This document shows, piece after piece, positions 13,301 to 27,119 of a stretch of DNA of 64,000 nt. The position numbers and the translations under genes were made by a program. The notes below the pieces were generated by a model. That model worked only from the letters and a program-made list of their open reading frames with translations, was not told where the DNA came from and searched no databases. The stretch comes from Pegea sp. RAD2-039. Lineage: Eukaryota > Chordata > Thaliacea > Salpida > Salpidae. Location: contig JAQGEQ010000091.1 of assembly GCA_034620365.1 (NCBI GenBank), positions 620,001 to 684,000 of the forward strand, in the 5' to 3' direction. How positions within the stretch are numbered: the first letter of the stretch is position 1; each line of letters begins with the position of its first letter.

Positions 13301-13697
13301 ATTGCAAAGTAAGTTGGTGTTTACATATTGACTGATTGCTTAAAAAATCATCAACTAACAGTCGGTTGAGGAAGGTTCATTGGCTCTTTCAATGTCAATT
13401 TTCTTTGCTATCAAAGAAACGATTAAATCATATCGAAAGAAGTCCAATCTTCCAAATGAGTTTCAACTAGACTCACCAGTTACAGTAGAACGAGCTCGTA
13501 TGTCAATTGGTGATCGTTTTACTTCTCAAGTTAGTTGATTTCATTCAAACTAACAAATTTCACAATTTTCAGCTATATATAATTTACAATTTAATATATT
13601 TGAAAATATTTCTATTGAAATTGATTTTTTTTGTTAGTTTCAGAGGCATTCTTCAAAGAAAACCAGTACCCTCTTACCTTGGAATGTTGCAATATAA
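7329..13697 (+). CDS. Xanthine dehydrogenase/aldehyde oxidase family enzyme, divergent
   Basis: Thirty exons, mostly with introns of 45-75 bp, join in phase to about 1360 aa; the family is usually 1330-1340. Order of domains: an unusual N-terminal extension of about 40 aa, two [2Fe-2S] domains (Cys76/81/84; CGIC 146-149 and CRC 181-183), an FAD domain (SLGGNIMAASPISELN; SRRKTDDVSIVNAAM), then the molybdopterin domain (STQ, ELGQGLHTKM, EVELDCLTG), ending in PWNVAI, which matches the PWSVRV end of XDH. The family oxidises purines or aldehydes with Mo, Fe-S and FAD in the cytosol. Against bovine XDH, Arg880 and Glu1261 are kept (Arg907, Glu1289). Glu802 is Asp829, Phe914 is Asn941, Phe1009 is Cys1036 and Thr1010 is Glu1037. 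The fourth ligand of the first Fe-S cluster is Ser106 instead of Cys. No frame break was found, so it looks functional but with changed specificity. I cannot choose between XDH and AO. Confidence 0.9.
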
Positions 13698-13965
13698 AAG
13701 CTTTCATCCAGAATCCATTTCTCAAAACTACTTTAATTGAATATATATTTCTTAATTTACTGAATTAAATCAGCAGAACATAAAACTTTCATCAAATCTA
13801 TAATTTGAAATTTATAAAAATTCGATAAATTGTTATAATCATAAGTGATGCATCTTTTAAAATAAAAACACAAATTAGAAATATGTCCTTAGATGTAGCC
13901 GAACTTAGTGAATAATTACTAGCATAAATTTTGATGTTTCTTTTCATGATAACTTTTGATGAAAT
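13698..13965. other. 3' flank of the oxidase gene
   Basis: AT-rich 3' flank, probably with the oxidase 3' UTR. It ends at the left border of duplication copy A. No gene seen. Confidence 0.4.
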
Positions 13966-15812
13966 TCTCAATTTCATATAAAGAAGTTTATAAAATTCCA
14001 AAAGACATAGAGGAAAATACGGATTAATTAATTAGCTCAATAAAAATAATACATTTGCTAATAATCACATAAGATTAATGACTATACAAATTATCTTAAG
14101 GAAGTTCTTGCAATAAATTATTTTATATAGAAGATATACGCATGAAAATGTCTGCGAAAGTTTCTTAAAAAGAACAGAGAACTTTCCATCGGTTTACATC
14201 TGTAAAAAATGATTTTTTCTCTGTGTGAAATACTTGTTTATTTTCTTGAAATCATTTTAGATGAATTTACAAAAAGCTTATTGCAAAATTTCAACAATCA
14301 AATTAGCTTGCTTCTAAGCATAAATTTACTCCATTGTTTTAATGACTTCTTTACATAAACCAGCTATTGACAGAAATTGTCTATTAATATCAAAGGAAAA
14401 AAATTCAATTACTAACCGTTTTATACTTAATTAAGTTAGAACAATTACTTAATAAAACGGTTATTTCTTAATTGATACCTAAAGCGGAAGTCCCATAGGC
14501 TTAAATACTCCTTCTGCTGAAAGAATATCAGATCAAATGTTTTTGAATGCTGTGCATTTAGAAGATGTTATAAAAATAATCTTATGTATTTTGAAGTTCT
14601 TATGAGAAATATTTCTTTAAATTTAGCCATTAGCGTTACTTACAAAGCTTATAAAAACTATAGATATAACTTGTTATCTTTAAGTACTACCTTAAAAGAA
14701 ACAAAAGATTCTGATTATATTTATAATCTTTTTTATTATACTAGTAAAGTCGATAATGATGCAAGAAAATTCGAGAAACTTTTTAGATAATTGCTAAATT
14801 AAAAGTATTTCTGATAAGAAAAAGACTTGATTATTAAATAATCATCTAGTAGTTTTATTTTTGAAATATATATTCCAAAAACTCGACTTTTATTATGTTC
14901 TGAAACTTCTATCATTTTAGAAAAATAAGAAAATGAACTCTAAATTGATTATTGCTTTGGTTGCTATCTGCTTTGTTGCCTTGTCCCAAGGTTGTAGTCA
15001 AAGCTCGTAAGTATTATTGCTTCTTATTACAATTTAGTAAAATCACGAAAAAATAATCAAAGTAAATTAAATTTGCAGAAAAAATACGGTTAGTGCTATT
15101 AACAATGACGAATCTGTAAGTATTTTAGAAATGTTTTTGAAAAGTCTTAAACAATTAAGTTAAAATCTTAATTTCAGTTCGATCGTACTACCTATGATCA
15201 AATTCTTGCAAAACTCTTCAGCCAACTAGTCAAACGAGTCGGAGTTGCTAGCGCTAAGAAGCTTGTAGCTGATCTTACTAAAAAATATCCAGTTCAAGGA
15301 TAAGGTTCGTAGCAAATTTCAAATTTCTTTAAAGTTACTTTTGAACTTCAGTTTTAACTATGAGTTGTAAACAGTAAAAATACTTTAATTTTTATAATAT
15401 TTTGAAAATTAAAATAAAACCATGACTTTTAAACTAAAAATTTATTTAACAGCTTTGAAGTACAAAGGTACGTACTAAATTTGGGATACTAATAATTTGG
15501 GATACATACTGATATATAGTGATATTTACTGGAATTGTGTTCTTTAGTATTAGTTTTTTCAAACTCATCAATAAAACAAATTGGCAAAAAGCTTAAAGAA
15601 TATCTTTATTTTGTTACTGGTTTAGCATAGGCAAAGATGAAGTTAATGGTATAAGCTTAGTAAGGAACTAAATATAATCTCAATATGCTTAAAATGGTGT
15701 GACTGTTAGTCAAATTAGATTAATCAAATCATATAAAAATGTTTTTGTGTAAATTCAAAGATGTAAGTATGATAGAGACCAACACAACATATATAATAAA
15801 TATTGTTGAAGT
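13966..15812 (+). repeat. Segmental duplication, copy A
   Basis: This 1.85-kb block is nearly identical to 35700-37470. It starts at a sharp border (ctcaatttcatataaagaag) and fades out at about 15812. It holds a complete secreted-peptide gene with both introns, so the copying was at DNA level and not by retroposition. Differences between the copies are scattered substitutions and a few indels. Copy A has about 70 bp extra near 14350-14420 and an 18-bp tandem repeat near 15480-15500. The peptide exons differ at only one base. Confidence 0.93.
14933..15303 (+). CDS. Small secreted cationic helical peptide, copy A
   Basis: Three exons (14933-15006, 15079-15115, 15178-15303) encode 78 aa. Exon 1 gives a clear signal peptide (MNSKLIIALVAICFVALSQG) and CSQS. 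Exon 2 gives a short polar spacer ending NNDES. Exon 3 gives about 41 residues from FDRTTYDQ to KKYPVQG, with about +5 net charge, no Cys, and spacing that suggests an amphipathic helix. The last residue is Gly, which could be converted to a C-terminal amide. The layout (signal, short spacer, linear cationic helix, terminal Gly) resembles that of cecropin-type antimicrobial peptides or a peptide hormone, but I see no sequence homology to a named family. A strong 3' splice site ends 12 bases before the ATG. Exon structure, start and stop are the same in copy B, which supports the model. Function is not known. Confidence 0.82.
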
Positions 15813-18800
15813 GTTAATCAATATTTATGATTATATACAGATATCTATATATTATTAAATAAATATCAATCAATTTCTATTTAAAAAGTTTTATTGTGAA
15901 CTTTTATACAAAAAAGTTTAATTGAAAATTTATAAATGTCACTTTTTCTCTCTAACAAACATTTTGAAAAGATAACAAATAATCTAGTGTCAGTCCTTTT
16001 AGTTGATCAATTAGGTACTTTCATCATCAGTTAGCTTTATCGTAAAGCAAATCAGTTGTCACTTTTACAAGATTTCTTATGAAACTAAAACTTTAAATTC
16101 AGTTTCTATGTAGATAAACCTAGATCACTGTTTTCGAATTTCTTCAAAACAATCTGACAAAATTTTTTCATTTTTACAAAAACTTTTACTGAAATAAGTA
16201 GTACATTAATTTAGAGAATCACTTTAAAATTTGGAACATTTTTATGGTTTTAGAAATATTCATTAAAATTATTGAATACATTTATACTAACTACATACAA
16301 AAACTTTATAAATTAAATATTGTTTTAAAAACTTATAAAATATAAGCTTGAAAAAATTAAGAATCAACTTTAAACATAATAATTTGTTTGAAAGTCTTGT
16401 AAAAGCTCACTGATTTCAGCTTGACACTATTATATAGAAGACTATTTATTACATTTAATAATCTATTATTTGACATACAATCATAAATATTTATTTTGTA
16501 AAAAAGGAAAACATATCGAATGTAATTTTTTTTTATTCAATAATAGTTATAATGATATAATATTAATAATGGTGATACTAATATTTCCCATCTTTTATAT
16601 TTCTTCCTTTTTAATAATGGCAACTTCTGAGAAAAAATTAACCCGATGAATAATATGATAATAATAATGGAATAAGAATTATTGGAAGAAGAAATCATTT
16701 CGTTTTCATTTCTGAAACCACTGCCTAGAGTTCTAAAATGGGTAAACATTTTGACTAATCAGACGCAAAGACTAGTCCATTATTTTTTCTGTGTCATATA
16801 AGAATTTGAAGTTTGAGCAGAAGTATCAATCTGATCTCATCCAATAATCTTATTTTGTTAGTCTATACCTTGGAGTTTAAGTATCCTTCGTCGTGATTTT
16901 ACTAACGCCGGTCATTAACATTTTTAGCCGCTAAAAAAGTAAGCATTGTTTTGAATATTGATAAGAGTCATTGACCTAAGTATAAATTTCCAAAAGTTTT
17001 ATAAGATTAAGTTTTAGATATTGATTTACTCTTAAATGGAAAAATTATTTGCCTTACAAAAAACATTTTGAATTATTAGAAGAGGTAATATATGAGTTTA
17101 AAAAAGCTATTAATTTCAAAATTTTTGTTTAATTATTTATAAAAATTGTAATTTTAGAAATTAGGCAAAGTATTACAATTCATAAAACAGTTTAAAGTTA
17201 TTTAGAATTTTTATTTTAATCTACACAAATTTTGTAGAAACAAAACATTAAAATATCTTAAAATTTTCTTTTAAAGTTATTTCAATGTTACAAACAAAAA
17301 TGTTTGAGGCAGTGAAAATATTTTCTTTAAAATGTTTAAAGCTATGTAAAAGATACCAAAAAAATAGTTAAAGATCATTTGAGATCTGAGATTCTCCCTT
17401 TCATCAGTAAATAAGATTCATGATACAACTCATAAATTGATTATTAAACTTAACACCTTTTTAATATACATCAGTCTAAATATTAGTATATCTATATAAT
17501 ATTTCAGAAATACAAACTCTATTCTCACAGTCCTTTCTGTCCTTGTAGTATAGCACAGTGTTAGAATACAATTTACAGGTGACTTTTTAGGTTAAATACT
17601 GATTAAGTTTCTTGTTTATCACAAAAATATATCATAAAAACAAAAAGTAGGATGAGTATTAAGCTCACTTATAATTATGAAACAAATACACATCAGTTTA
17701 AATAAAGATATTATTAAATAGAATGCAATGATAAATCAAAAGGTTGTAAGGCATTTATTATAGAAAAAGTAGTAAATGTTGTTTTTTAACCCAAAAGTTG
17801 TAATTTCTAACTATTGTTTTTATTAAACTAGCAATTCTGAAAACTTGTTTAATAGTAAGCTGTTGATGAATAAGCATTATATAAAAAATAAACGTTTTTA
17901 GAATTATAAGCTTTTTTTTCATATATAAGTAAAAACTTTAGTATAAGTGAACTTTGGTGTAAGTGAAGTAAATACTTTCTTAAGTATGAAATTAAATACA
18001 GTAAAAGTAAACATCTGTTTCAAATTTTTATTAAGGTAATCATAATTTCCAGTTTAGGTTTGAAAGGTATATCTTGTTAATAAATTATAATTGTTAGTGT
18101 GGTTATTCATGATTATAATTAACGTTTAAATCTTATATAAATTCTAATTTTTAATTCTAAAAAGATTTAAAATAAGTAAAAACTTCAAATAAGTGGATAA
18201 TATTCTTCTGTATTAATTTACTGGGAACTACTTGAAAATCCAAAAAGTAAAATTCTAGACGAAAAATTAGTTGAGAAATAGTTTACAGAAGCAACAATAG
18301 TAGCAAAAACCAAAACTTTAAAAGAAATCTATTGTTCTTGTAAAGTCCTCATAATAAAAACATATTTTTTTTCAATTATCCAAACAAGTTATTATGATTT
18401 AGTTGAAAAACACGATACATTTTTCTTTCAAGTTTATATTATACATGCAAAGCGTGAAGATGCTTATTTTCTTTTTTTAGTTTATACTAACACGTTTTTA
18501 TTTAAACTTTTAATTTATACAGAACAGTAGAATATTATTTAAAAACATTACAAGTTGTAGTCAGGAATTTATGTGAGGTTTTTTTTCGATTGATTTGACT
18601 AGTTTTTAAAGTGAACAAAACTTTATTGCTTGTTTAAAGGTCTGAATTTTTTACCAAATTAATATTTCAACTGACTTTGACCTTTATAAAATGGTAAACT
18701 GAAAAGTTTTATACGGTACTTGTCTTTAGTTGATTGTGTTTTACATTAAATTAAAAGTTTTTCTTTAAAAAAAGATTGCTCATGTACTAAAGGTTTGAAG

Positions 18801-21334
18801 ATTTAATTCGAAATTATTTGAATAGTTTGAATATTTGATATTAAAGTTTATTTTTCACAAAAAAAAAACTGTTTTATTCATCTTGTGTATTGTTAAAACT
18901 AAAAAAACTCTATTGAAAAAAATGTATTTTTTCGTGAAGAATAATATTTTATATCACTATATGTTCTGAACAAAGTTTTTTGTTCTTTTTAATATTTTAA
19001 TCGTTCAATTAAACCATTAAGTACTTTGTAAATGCAAATTTAGAATACATAGAGCACTACCAGTTTTTCATTTGCCTTATATAAGTGAGAGGTTACAGAA
19101 TGTTTTATTTTTGGAATACTTACATAATTTGTTTTGTTTTTTGAAATCTAAAAGTATAATTAATAATTTTGATAATCGATATAAACTGTACATAAATCGT
19201 TCAGTTTTAATAATCATAAGTATACACAGCAACAATTTTTCAAGCGATATAATCTAAAGTAGTTTACTATTTAGTTCAAAAATGTACTATTCTATTTTAG
19301 ACGGTAAAACTTTTTAATAACGAATCTTTAATCAAATAAATTGTTCAATTAAACTATATTGAAGATATTTGAGTTATCTAGCTAAAGTGATTTGCTAAAA
19401 ATGCTGAACTACTTAAAATTTTTGTTTTTGATATTTATTAGATTGTTTACAAAACAGTGGGTTGAAAGGCAGCGTAGTGATTGTAAAAAAGCTGCTAGAT
19501 ATAAATCAGCAAAAAATATTTTAAGAGATAAGATAAAAGAGTAAAATGCATACTCTATATACACTTTAAAAAGTTTTAAAAATACAGTTAATTCTATTAG
19601 GCATTTTATTTATTGTCAAATCATTAATTTTTATCTTTTTGTCAACTAATAGTTATTTGTTTCTATTGCAAAAAAAGCTTGACATTTTTTGAACTATTGA
19701 AATTAATGAAAATATAAATTTTTAAGTGGCAAGGAAATTAACCAAGTTAAAAAAGCTTTTCTAACTTTAAATAGATATTGAGACAAAATATGCCTAACTT
19801 AAGTTGTAACTATAAAGTAAATTCATTGTTTCCTACTAAGTTTGTAATTTGTTTTGACTTTTAAACAACTTTTAAATAAAAAAAATAAGCTTGATGTACT
19901 TTAAAAGTATTTCAAAAAGGTATTACCGGCACGCCCACAAGACAACCAATGAAAAGAAAGTAGACAAGTCAAATGTTGTTCTCACAATTTCATTTGGTTT
20001 CACATATATTAGGGCTCAAGCAAAACTATTATGTAAATAGCAATCTTTAGCAGTTTAAAGCAGGAAGTATAGCCGAAATTTCAATTAGTCATAGAAAAAA
20101 AATAGTCAAATTAGTTTATAGAATTTGTTCTCATTTTGTATTACATGTTTTCAGTTCCGGCATTTTCAATTAGTAATTCTATAAAATATAAAAGTTTAAA
20201 GTTTTCAATTATAAACTTCTAAGTCATAAGTCATTAGAACAAGTTTTCAAACAAAAATTGTGGAAATTGTTGTTGGTCTATATAAGTTACTAATTACTTG
20301 ATTAAATTCATTTAAAAAATTATTTTTATTAAAGAAAGCTTTAAATTGTAATTACTAGATGTTATATGATGAATGGTACATACGTCAGTCTGACACATAA
20401 TTTACTCGTCATAACTTATGTGCTAAGATTAGAGTAACTTACTTATCGATTTTTTTACATTTTATTTTCGGAAAGTTACTTTACAAACTTTTTTCTAAAG
20501 TAAATTTTAGATTACTTTTGATAAAGCTTATGAAAGTTACTTTTAAATTTTGTTTATAAATTTTGAAATATAAAATAATTATTTGAGTTCATTGTTTATT
20601 AAGTGCCACAGACTAAAATAAGAATACAACTTAGATAAGTATTGTTGTAGCTTGTTTAACATACAAAAAAGATTGAGCTATTATAGAATATATGTTCACT
20701 CAGATAACTATTAAATGCAACTTTTATAACTGTAAATTACGTTGAATGGCGTATAAATTATTTACCGTTTTTATTTTAAATTAATAATGTATTAAACAGT
20801 CGTTTTTAAAAAAGTTTATAAATGACTCATATTGTTTCAAAAATTAAAAACTTTTTCTATTAATATGATTTACGTCAAAAATAATTTAATTAACATTAAG
20901 ATATTTTTATCTGACGCTTAACATTACCAAGGCTTACTTATAAGCTAAGGAGAAACTAGTAGTTGATTATGGCTTAGTAACATTAGATATTAAGCATAGT
21001 GTATATTTGATGTAATTGTGCAAAAGCCTTTAGTGACACTTGAAATTTGTTTGAAATGTCTGTTTTTTTTAAGAAAACGTCACAGACTATTCTATCATTT
21101 TTATTCTAAATCAGCTTTTGTCTGTGTTTGATTTATTTACTGAGTAAGGTACTAAAATAAACAATGAAAAAATAGTTATTATATCAAATAGAAGTCAATC
21201 TAAATTGTTAGTAATTGTTTTAATTCTAATAAACAAGCAAAGTCACTATATTATGTTCATATTCTTTGATTAAACGGTTTCATTTTTTTGGAAGATTAAA
21301 TAAAACTATTATTCAAGATAATTAAACTATTGAA
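15813..21334. other. Long intergenic stretch
   Basis: About 5.5 kb, very AT-rich, between copy A and tyrosine aminotransferase. I found no exon with homology I recognise. A minus-strand open frame at 16537-16749 ends in a hydrophobic run (YSIIIIILFIGLIF), but it is short and has no convincing neighbours. The right end contains the presumed promoter of the aminotransferase gene. Confidence 0.45.
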
Positions 21335-24300
21335 ATGGTTATTGAATCTCCATCCTCAAAACCTGCCACTGAAGAACATTTTATTCAGTAAGTGAATTTG
21401 TCAATCTATTTAAGTAAGTTTTTATACATTCAACTTCAAGAAAAATATCTTTGAAAAGTTTGTTCTAACAGTAAAGTTTTTACAATCGATTTTTATCAAC
21501 AACATTACGTACTGTTGAAACAAACTTTTATTAAAAGCTCTCTGCTATAAATTATAGAGATTTTATTAATTGTTCACTCTTTTAGAACATTGTCTTCAAC
21601 TGAACGAGGAGAGAAAATGTGGAATGTAAAATCTTCAACAACTGCTACAAATACTGTGAACCCAATTAGAAGACTTGTTGATTCAATTACTGCAAAACCA
21701 AATCCTGATAAAAAAGTTATTACTTTATCCTTGGGTAAGTTATAAGACCGTTATTGCATAAAAGATATAAACTACAACAGCTAAAAATTGCTTTTTAAGA
21801 TAAAGTTTTATTTTAGTAACATCATAAACATTTTTCAAAAGGTATTTTTTGCAGGTGATCCAACTGTGTTTGGGAACTTTGAACCTCCTGAAGAAGCTAT
21901 CGCTGCTATTGAAAATGTGGTAAGAAGTGGGAAGTACAATGGTTACGGACCATCATTTGGGTTCAAAGAAGCAAGAGAAGCAGTGGCACAGTTTGTTTCT
22001 GCTCAAAACTCCCCAGTTACTTCCAACGTAAATTAAAATAATAGTTCAAGATAGTAGTTATCACTTTGTTTCCAGGATATTTATCTATCTTGCGGCTGCA
22101 GTGATGCCTTAAATATGGCTATTACAGTGTTTGCGGATTCTGGAGATAATATTCTTATTCCAAGACCAGGTTTTTCTATCTACAAAACTTATTGTCAATC
22201 TATGGGAATTGAGTCTCGTCTATATAACTGCTTGGTATATAATCAATTTTTAAAAACAAAGTTCAATCTTTTTTATATATGTTCAACACATTTTTTGGGG
22301 TTTTAAGTTTTTATTTAATAATTTATGGATATTATTATTGTCAGTTATTTAGCAAATATTTTAATAAGTCGCTTTTATCTTAGTTTCTGTCAACATATAA
22401 ATGTTACAAACAATATTAATATGATAATAATGAAAACCAATATTTAATCAGTTTTAAACAGTAACCTTCTACAGCTACTGACATTTAGTTCCAAAAACCC
22501 TCTGAATAATTTATAAACCTTGTGCAGCTTTACCTGCAGTGAAATTGACATCAAAAAAATATATTTTTATCTGTTGGGTTGTAAATTTAGTTCTATTGTA
22601 AAATTACAAAGCCAAGTAAGAATGTAATTTTAAAGTTTGAATAATTATATTATTTTAGATAGATACAAAACTAGTTTTGTTTCAATTCAAAAAGTTTTAA
22701 AACAACTTTAATAAAACTTGCAACTAAAAACACAAATTTTTTGAATCAAGATATAAACTAAAGTTAAAAAGAATCTATGAGTTAAGTTTTTTGGATGTTA
22801 ATGTAACTATACTAATCTAGAATTCTCTAAAAATGAAATTTACTTTAACTATTGATAACCAAATAACTCCCATCTTCTATTTTATTAACATTTATGTAAT
22901 GAAAATGTTATTGTAATCAAAAGTATATTTGTTTAATAGCCACAGAAATCATGGGAAATAGATCTTGATAGTTTGCCATCTTTAATTGACGACAAAACCA
23001 AAGCAATCATCATTGTAAATCCTTCTAATCCTTGTGGGTCCAACTTCTCACGTCAACATATTCTTGACATCATTGGAGGTAGATGAGTTATTAAAAATGA
23101 CTTTTGACGTAATTTTCTTGTCTTTTAGTCGCTGAAAAGTACAAAATCCCAATAATAGCAGATGAAATTTATGCTGACATGGTAAGCAGTATGTATTGAT
23201 GTGCTATCAGTATTACACTTATGGCTGAGTCATTGTGTATTTACACTGTAAGCTTTTTATGTGTAAAAATTTATATTTGTTTCAAAATAACTTCTAAGCC
23301 CATAAAAATGATGATAAAAAAGAAAACTTAAAAAATGTGTAAAAATATTCATAAAAAAAATAATTTAATTGAATAAAGTAAAATTATGTATTAAAGGTTT
23401 TCAAAGGACAGACTTTCCACTCTTGCGCAAGCTTATCTGTAAATGTACCTGTAATCCAATGTGGAGGCATGGCAAAAAGGTTTTTGTTTCTCTTGTTATG
23501 CTTCATTTAACAGATTAGACAACTAGCTACACAACTGTTAGTACAGAATATGTAGTAACTCAGTTGAAAAATTATATAAGTTTATTTAATTTAATAGTTA
23601 TCATGCTTCACAAAACTTAATTTACTTGGCAAGATAAAGTAATTACTCTAAAAATAAAACTTTTTTCGACTTTCTTTTTATTGTAGTTATTATTTAAACT
23701 AACTTAAGTTTAGAGCAACTGTTTTATGAATAATAAATGATTTATCAGAGGATATTTTTAAAGATTTCTTCTGCCTGGATGGAGATTAGGTTGGGTTGTT
23801 GTCCATGACCGACACAACATTTTGGGAAATAATGTAAGTTTTGCTTTCTTTGTTTACTGCGTCTTAAATAAAATAACTTTTATAGCATTAAATAATTTTG
23901 AATTTACATTGTAATTTTCTATCTACTTATTTCTAGTGATACTTAAACTAATCTTTTAGATTCGAATGGGTCTTTTGAATCTTTCCCAGCGAATACTTGG
24001 TCCTTGTACTTTAGTGCAGGCTGCTTTGCCAGCTATATTAAAAACTCCTAAAAGTTTTCATGAAAAAACTATGGAAAAGTTAGAAGAAAATGCCATTTTG
24101 ATATATAAGAAACTTGAGAAAGTCCCTGGTCTAAAGCCAGTTCGACCAGCTGGTGCCATGTATATGATGGTTTGTATTTTTAAAGTTTTAAGTTATTTGT
24201 TTTCTTAATTTTGGAAATACTTTATACTTAGGTTGGATTTGAAGGTGAAAAGTTTCCTCAAATTGAAAATGATGTGGACTTTTGCAGCAAGCTGATTATC

Positions 24301-24650
24301 GAACAGAGTGTTGTGTGTTTACCTGCGAAGGTATGTAGTAATTTGTATCTTAGAAATTCATCAAAACTTAAATAGATGGAAAAATCCAATTTTACTTTAA
24401 AACACAAATAATTTAAAACTATAAAAAATGATGTTAGTTTACAAACAATCAGTTTGAGTTTTGTTTTAATAAAACAGAATTTAGTTTAAAAATTTAAGAA
24501 TGAAATTAAAGCTTAAAAGTTAACAAGTTTTTATCTTTAAAGTGCTTCGAGATGCCCAATTACTTTCGGTTGGTAATCACAGTTCCTGACTACCTCTTAG
24601 ATGAAGCAGGCTCTAGAATTTCTGAGTTTTGTACTAAATATTATCAATAA
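21335..24650 (+). CDS. TAT: Tyrosine aminotransferase
   Basis: Eleven exons (21335-21387, 21586-21734, 21855-22027, 22076-22234, 22940-23078, 23129-23181, 23397-23479, 23764-23833, 23960-24169, 24232-24330, 24543-24650) join in phase to 431 aa. The match to animal TAT is colinear: [79 protein letters not shown], and [17 protein letters not shown], which holds the PLP-binding Lys. [21 protein letters not shown] and [15 protein letters not shown] follow. The enzyme transfers the amino group of tyrosine to 2-oxoglutarate, the first step of tyrosine breakdown. It is a type I fold PLP enzyme and is complete here. The N-terminal region before NPIRR is shorter than in vertebrates. Introns vary from 48 bp to about 700 bp. 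No sign of damage. Confidence 0.96.
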
Positions 24651-27119
24651 GCACCAAATCAACTTTATTAAAGTTATATATCAAACATTATGATTTGGTA
24701 AAATGTGACATTAAAGAAAATTGTCATTCCATCTTTTAATATAAAGTTATGGTAAACAATTTTCATTTTATAAATTATTCTTATAATCTTTGATTTTAAA
24801 ATGTTAGATTTACAAACAATACATGAATTTGATTTTATGACGCTTTTGGTGCTAAATTTTACTACAATAAGTCAATTTTCATCGAAAATTGAAATTTATC
24901 TATAGTTTAGACTCCACACATATTTTCATATTTGATGTAGCAAAATTCAGTTGTAAAACTGAATGATGAATTAATATATAGAACACTTTGATCTTGAATT
25001 AAAATCATAAAGATTAAGAGATACTTTTATATCCATAGATATATATATTCTTTCACTATTAAATCTTTTTGCAAATGATTTTGTGTTTATTCATCATCTG
25101 TAGTCAAGTAATCTTAAAACAGCTGTTTTATACAGCATTCATAAAGTAAATATCAATATTTATTCTTTTCAGAGTAACGGTAACTCTTTTATTAAAACTA
25201 TTGAAAAATATCAACATTTTTTAAACGTTAATCATTATAGTTAACCAATTAGTCCAGAATTAATTCATTTGTCGTGCTTTTTAATGTTTTATGAATCTTT
25301 GAAATTAAGTATAATAAAAAACTATTGAGTTGACTTATATGTTTCCTAACTTTATTTAAGTGAGGCCACAATATACTTACTTTATGTGGAAAGTCAAACC
25401 ATTCTTTGTTGACTAATAGGTAATATAAAGATTACTACTTACTATCATATATTTTTCCATGAGTTTATATGATTATAAATTATTGTAAAAGATTTTCCTT
25501 AGCTTAACTTTAGCATCTAAAATTATGTTAAATTAAGTATGAGATTTATTATCGTTTATTAATTTCCATAAATGTCCACCGGCAATAAAAAGTGGTTAAG
25601 AAAAAATAAAAAGCTACATTGCTCCTTCGACTACTTTTTGTGAAACTTATTCTTTAAAATTTTTTCCAAAAATTTATTAGAAATAATTTCGCAGGCTGTA
25701 AAAAATTGTTAGTATGCTTGAAAAGCCTATCAGAAACTTATAAATCCATTTGATGGTTTCTACAATATTTCAAAACTGTTTTAATTTTTTGATATGTTAA
25801 ACGATAAAAGAAATGATAGAGTTTACAAATATTTTACTACAAATGGTTAAAAACTAAAGAATGCTATAAATAAGAATCGTAATTTTATGACAAATGAATA
25901 AAATCAAGAAAAAGTTTGTTAATTTTCGATCTAATATTGAATTCAAAATTAAAATTCATTATTTCTAAAAAATTTAAAAAAGGTTTATATATTAAAAGGT
26001 AAACATTTAAAATTCATTATTAACAATTACAAAAAGTAATTTATTTTCTAAATTGTTAATAAATCTTTACAAAAAATTCATAAGCAAGATCTTTTAATAT
26101 AAAGCTTTTAACAGATTTAATTTAAATATAATAGATAAAATATTAACATTAATAAGAATTGTTGGATGTTAACATTCATGAAATCATTTTTATAACAGAA
26201 AGTGTGGCTTTTTTATTTAGGTCGGTCAAAGTTTTAGTTGTAAGAACAAAAAATCATTACAATTTAGAAAATCACCTTGATATTAAGTTGTAAAAACCTA
26301 ACAATAATGTAAGTAGTACCAAGGTGTATGCTTATATAAAAGAGCTTTATTTTGAATAGATTATCAAATAAGTTAACTGTATAATACTGATGTTTAATTT
26401 TATCTTATCTTTATCTTCGTAAATCTCTTTCGGTCGAAGCGGTATAAAAAATGTTAGTAGAAAAGGTTTTATACGAACAAGCCAACTTTTTCGTAGGGCG
26501 AAATTGTTCAAAGTAGTACTTTTGTTAGCGTGATCTGATTTTATAATAACAAAATAAATCAGTTAACCTTTATTTACTACTTACTTGTCAATTTAATTGT
26601 TGTTAAATATATTCCATCTGTATTTTTGAACAACTGTTAATTATTTTTCATTACAGCTTTAAAAAATATATTTTTTCATTTATTTTTATGACTTTAGTTT
26701 CATATCTTGTTTTCTATTTTTCTTGTTAAAGGATAATTTGTTTAGTTTAGAGATAACTTTAAAACTATAATATTATAAGTATTTGCATAATTTTTACTAT
26801 GATTTCAAAAAATAATAATCTATCTGATAAAATTCAAAAAAAAACTTATTAAAAGTAGAATATTTTAATTGCCTAATCTAAAAAAGCGAGAAGTTATCAG
26901 AAAAATTTGTATCAGATATATTTTGTATTTTACTGTCTGTTGTTAATATTAAGTTATTGTTAACTAAATTTTTAAATTTTTTGTCATTTGGTCATAAATT
27001 GCTCTAAAAAACTCATAAGATATTTATTACATTCATTTTCTATATAAATTCAATTCATTTAATTCAATATTTGTATAACTAGAATTAAATTTATTAATTA
27101 ATTTTCATTTTGTCAGAAA
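24651..27119. other. Intergenic between TAT and MRPL27
   Basis: About 2.5 kb of AT-rich DNA. A slightly GC-richer patch at 26415-26560 has short inverted repeats but matches no RNA family I know. No exon seen. Confidence 0.45.

Noticed and set aside
14584-14790. 68-codon open frame upstream of the copy A peptide gene
   Set aside because: The matching frame in copy B has a stop (ACC TAA) and indels, so it is not under coding constraint.
16537-16749. Minus-strand 70-codon frame with a hydrophobic segment
   Set aside because: There is an in-frame stop shortly upstream, no partner exon, and isoleucine-rich runs are common by chance in AT-rich DNA.
26415-26560. Short inverted repeats (gaacaa...ttgttc, tttcg...cgaaa) in a slightly GC-richer patch
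   Set aside because: Stems are too short and do not form one consistent fold; likely chance.
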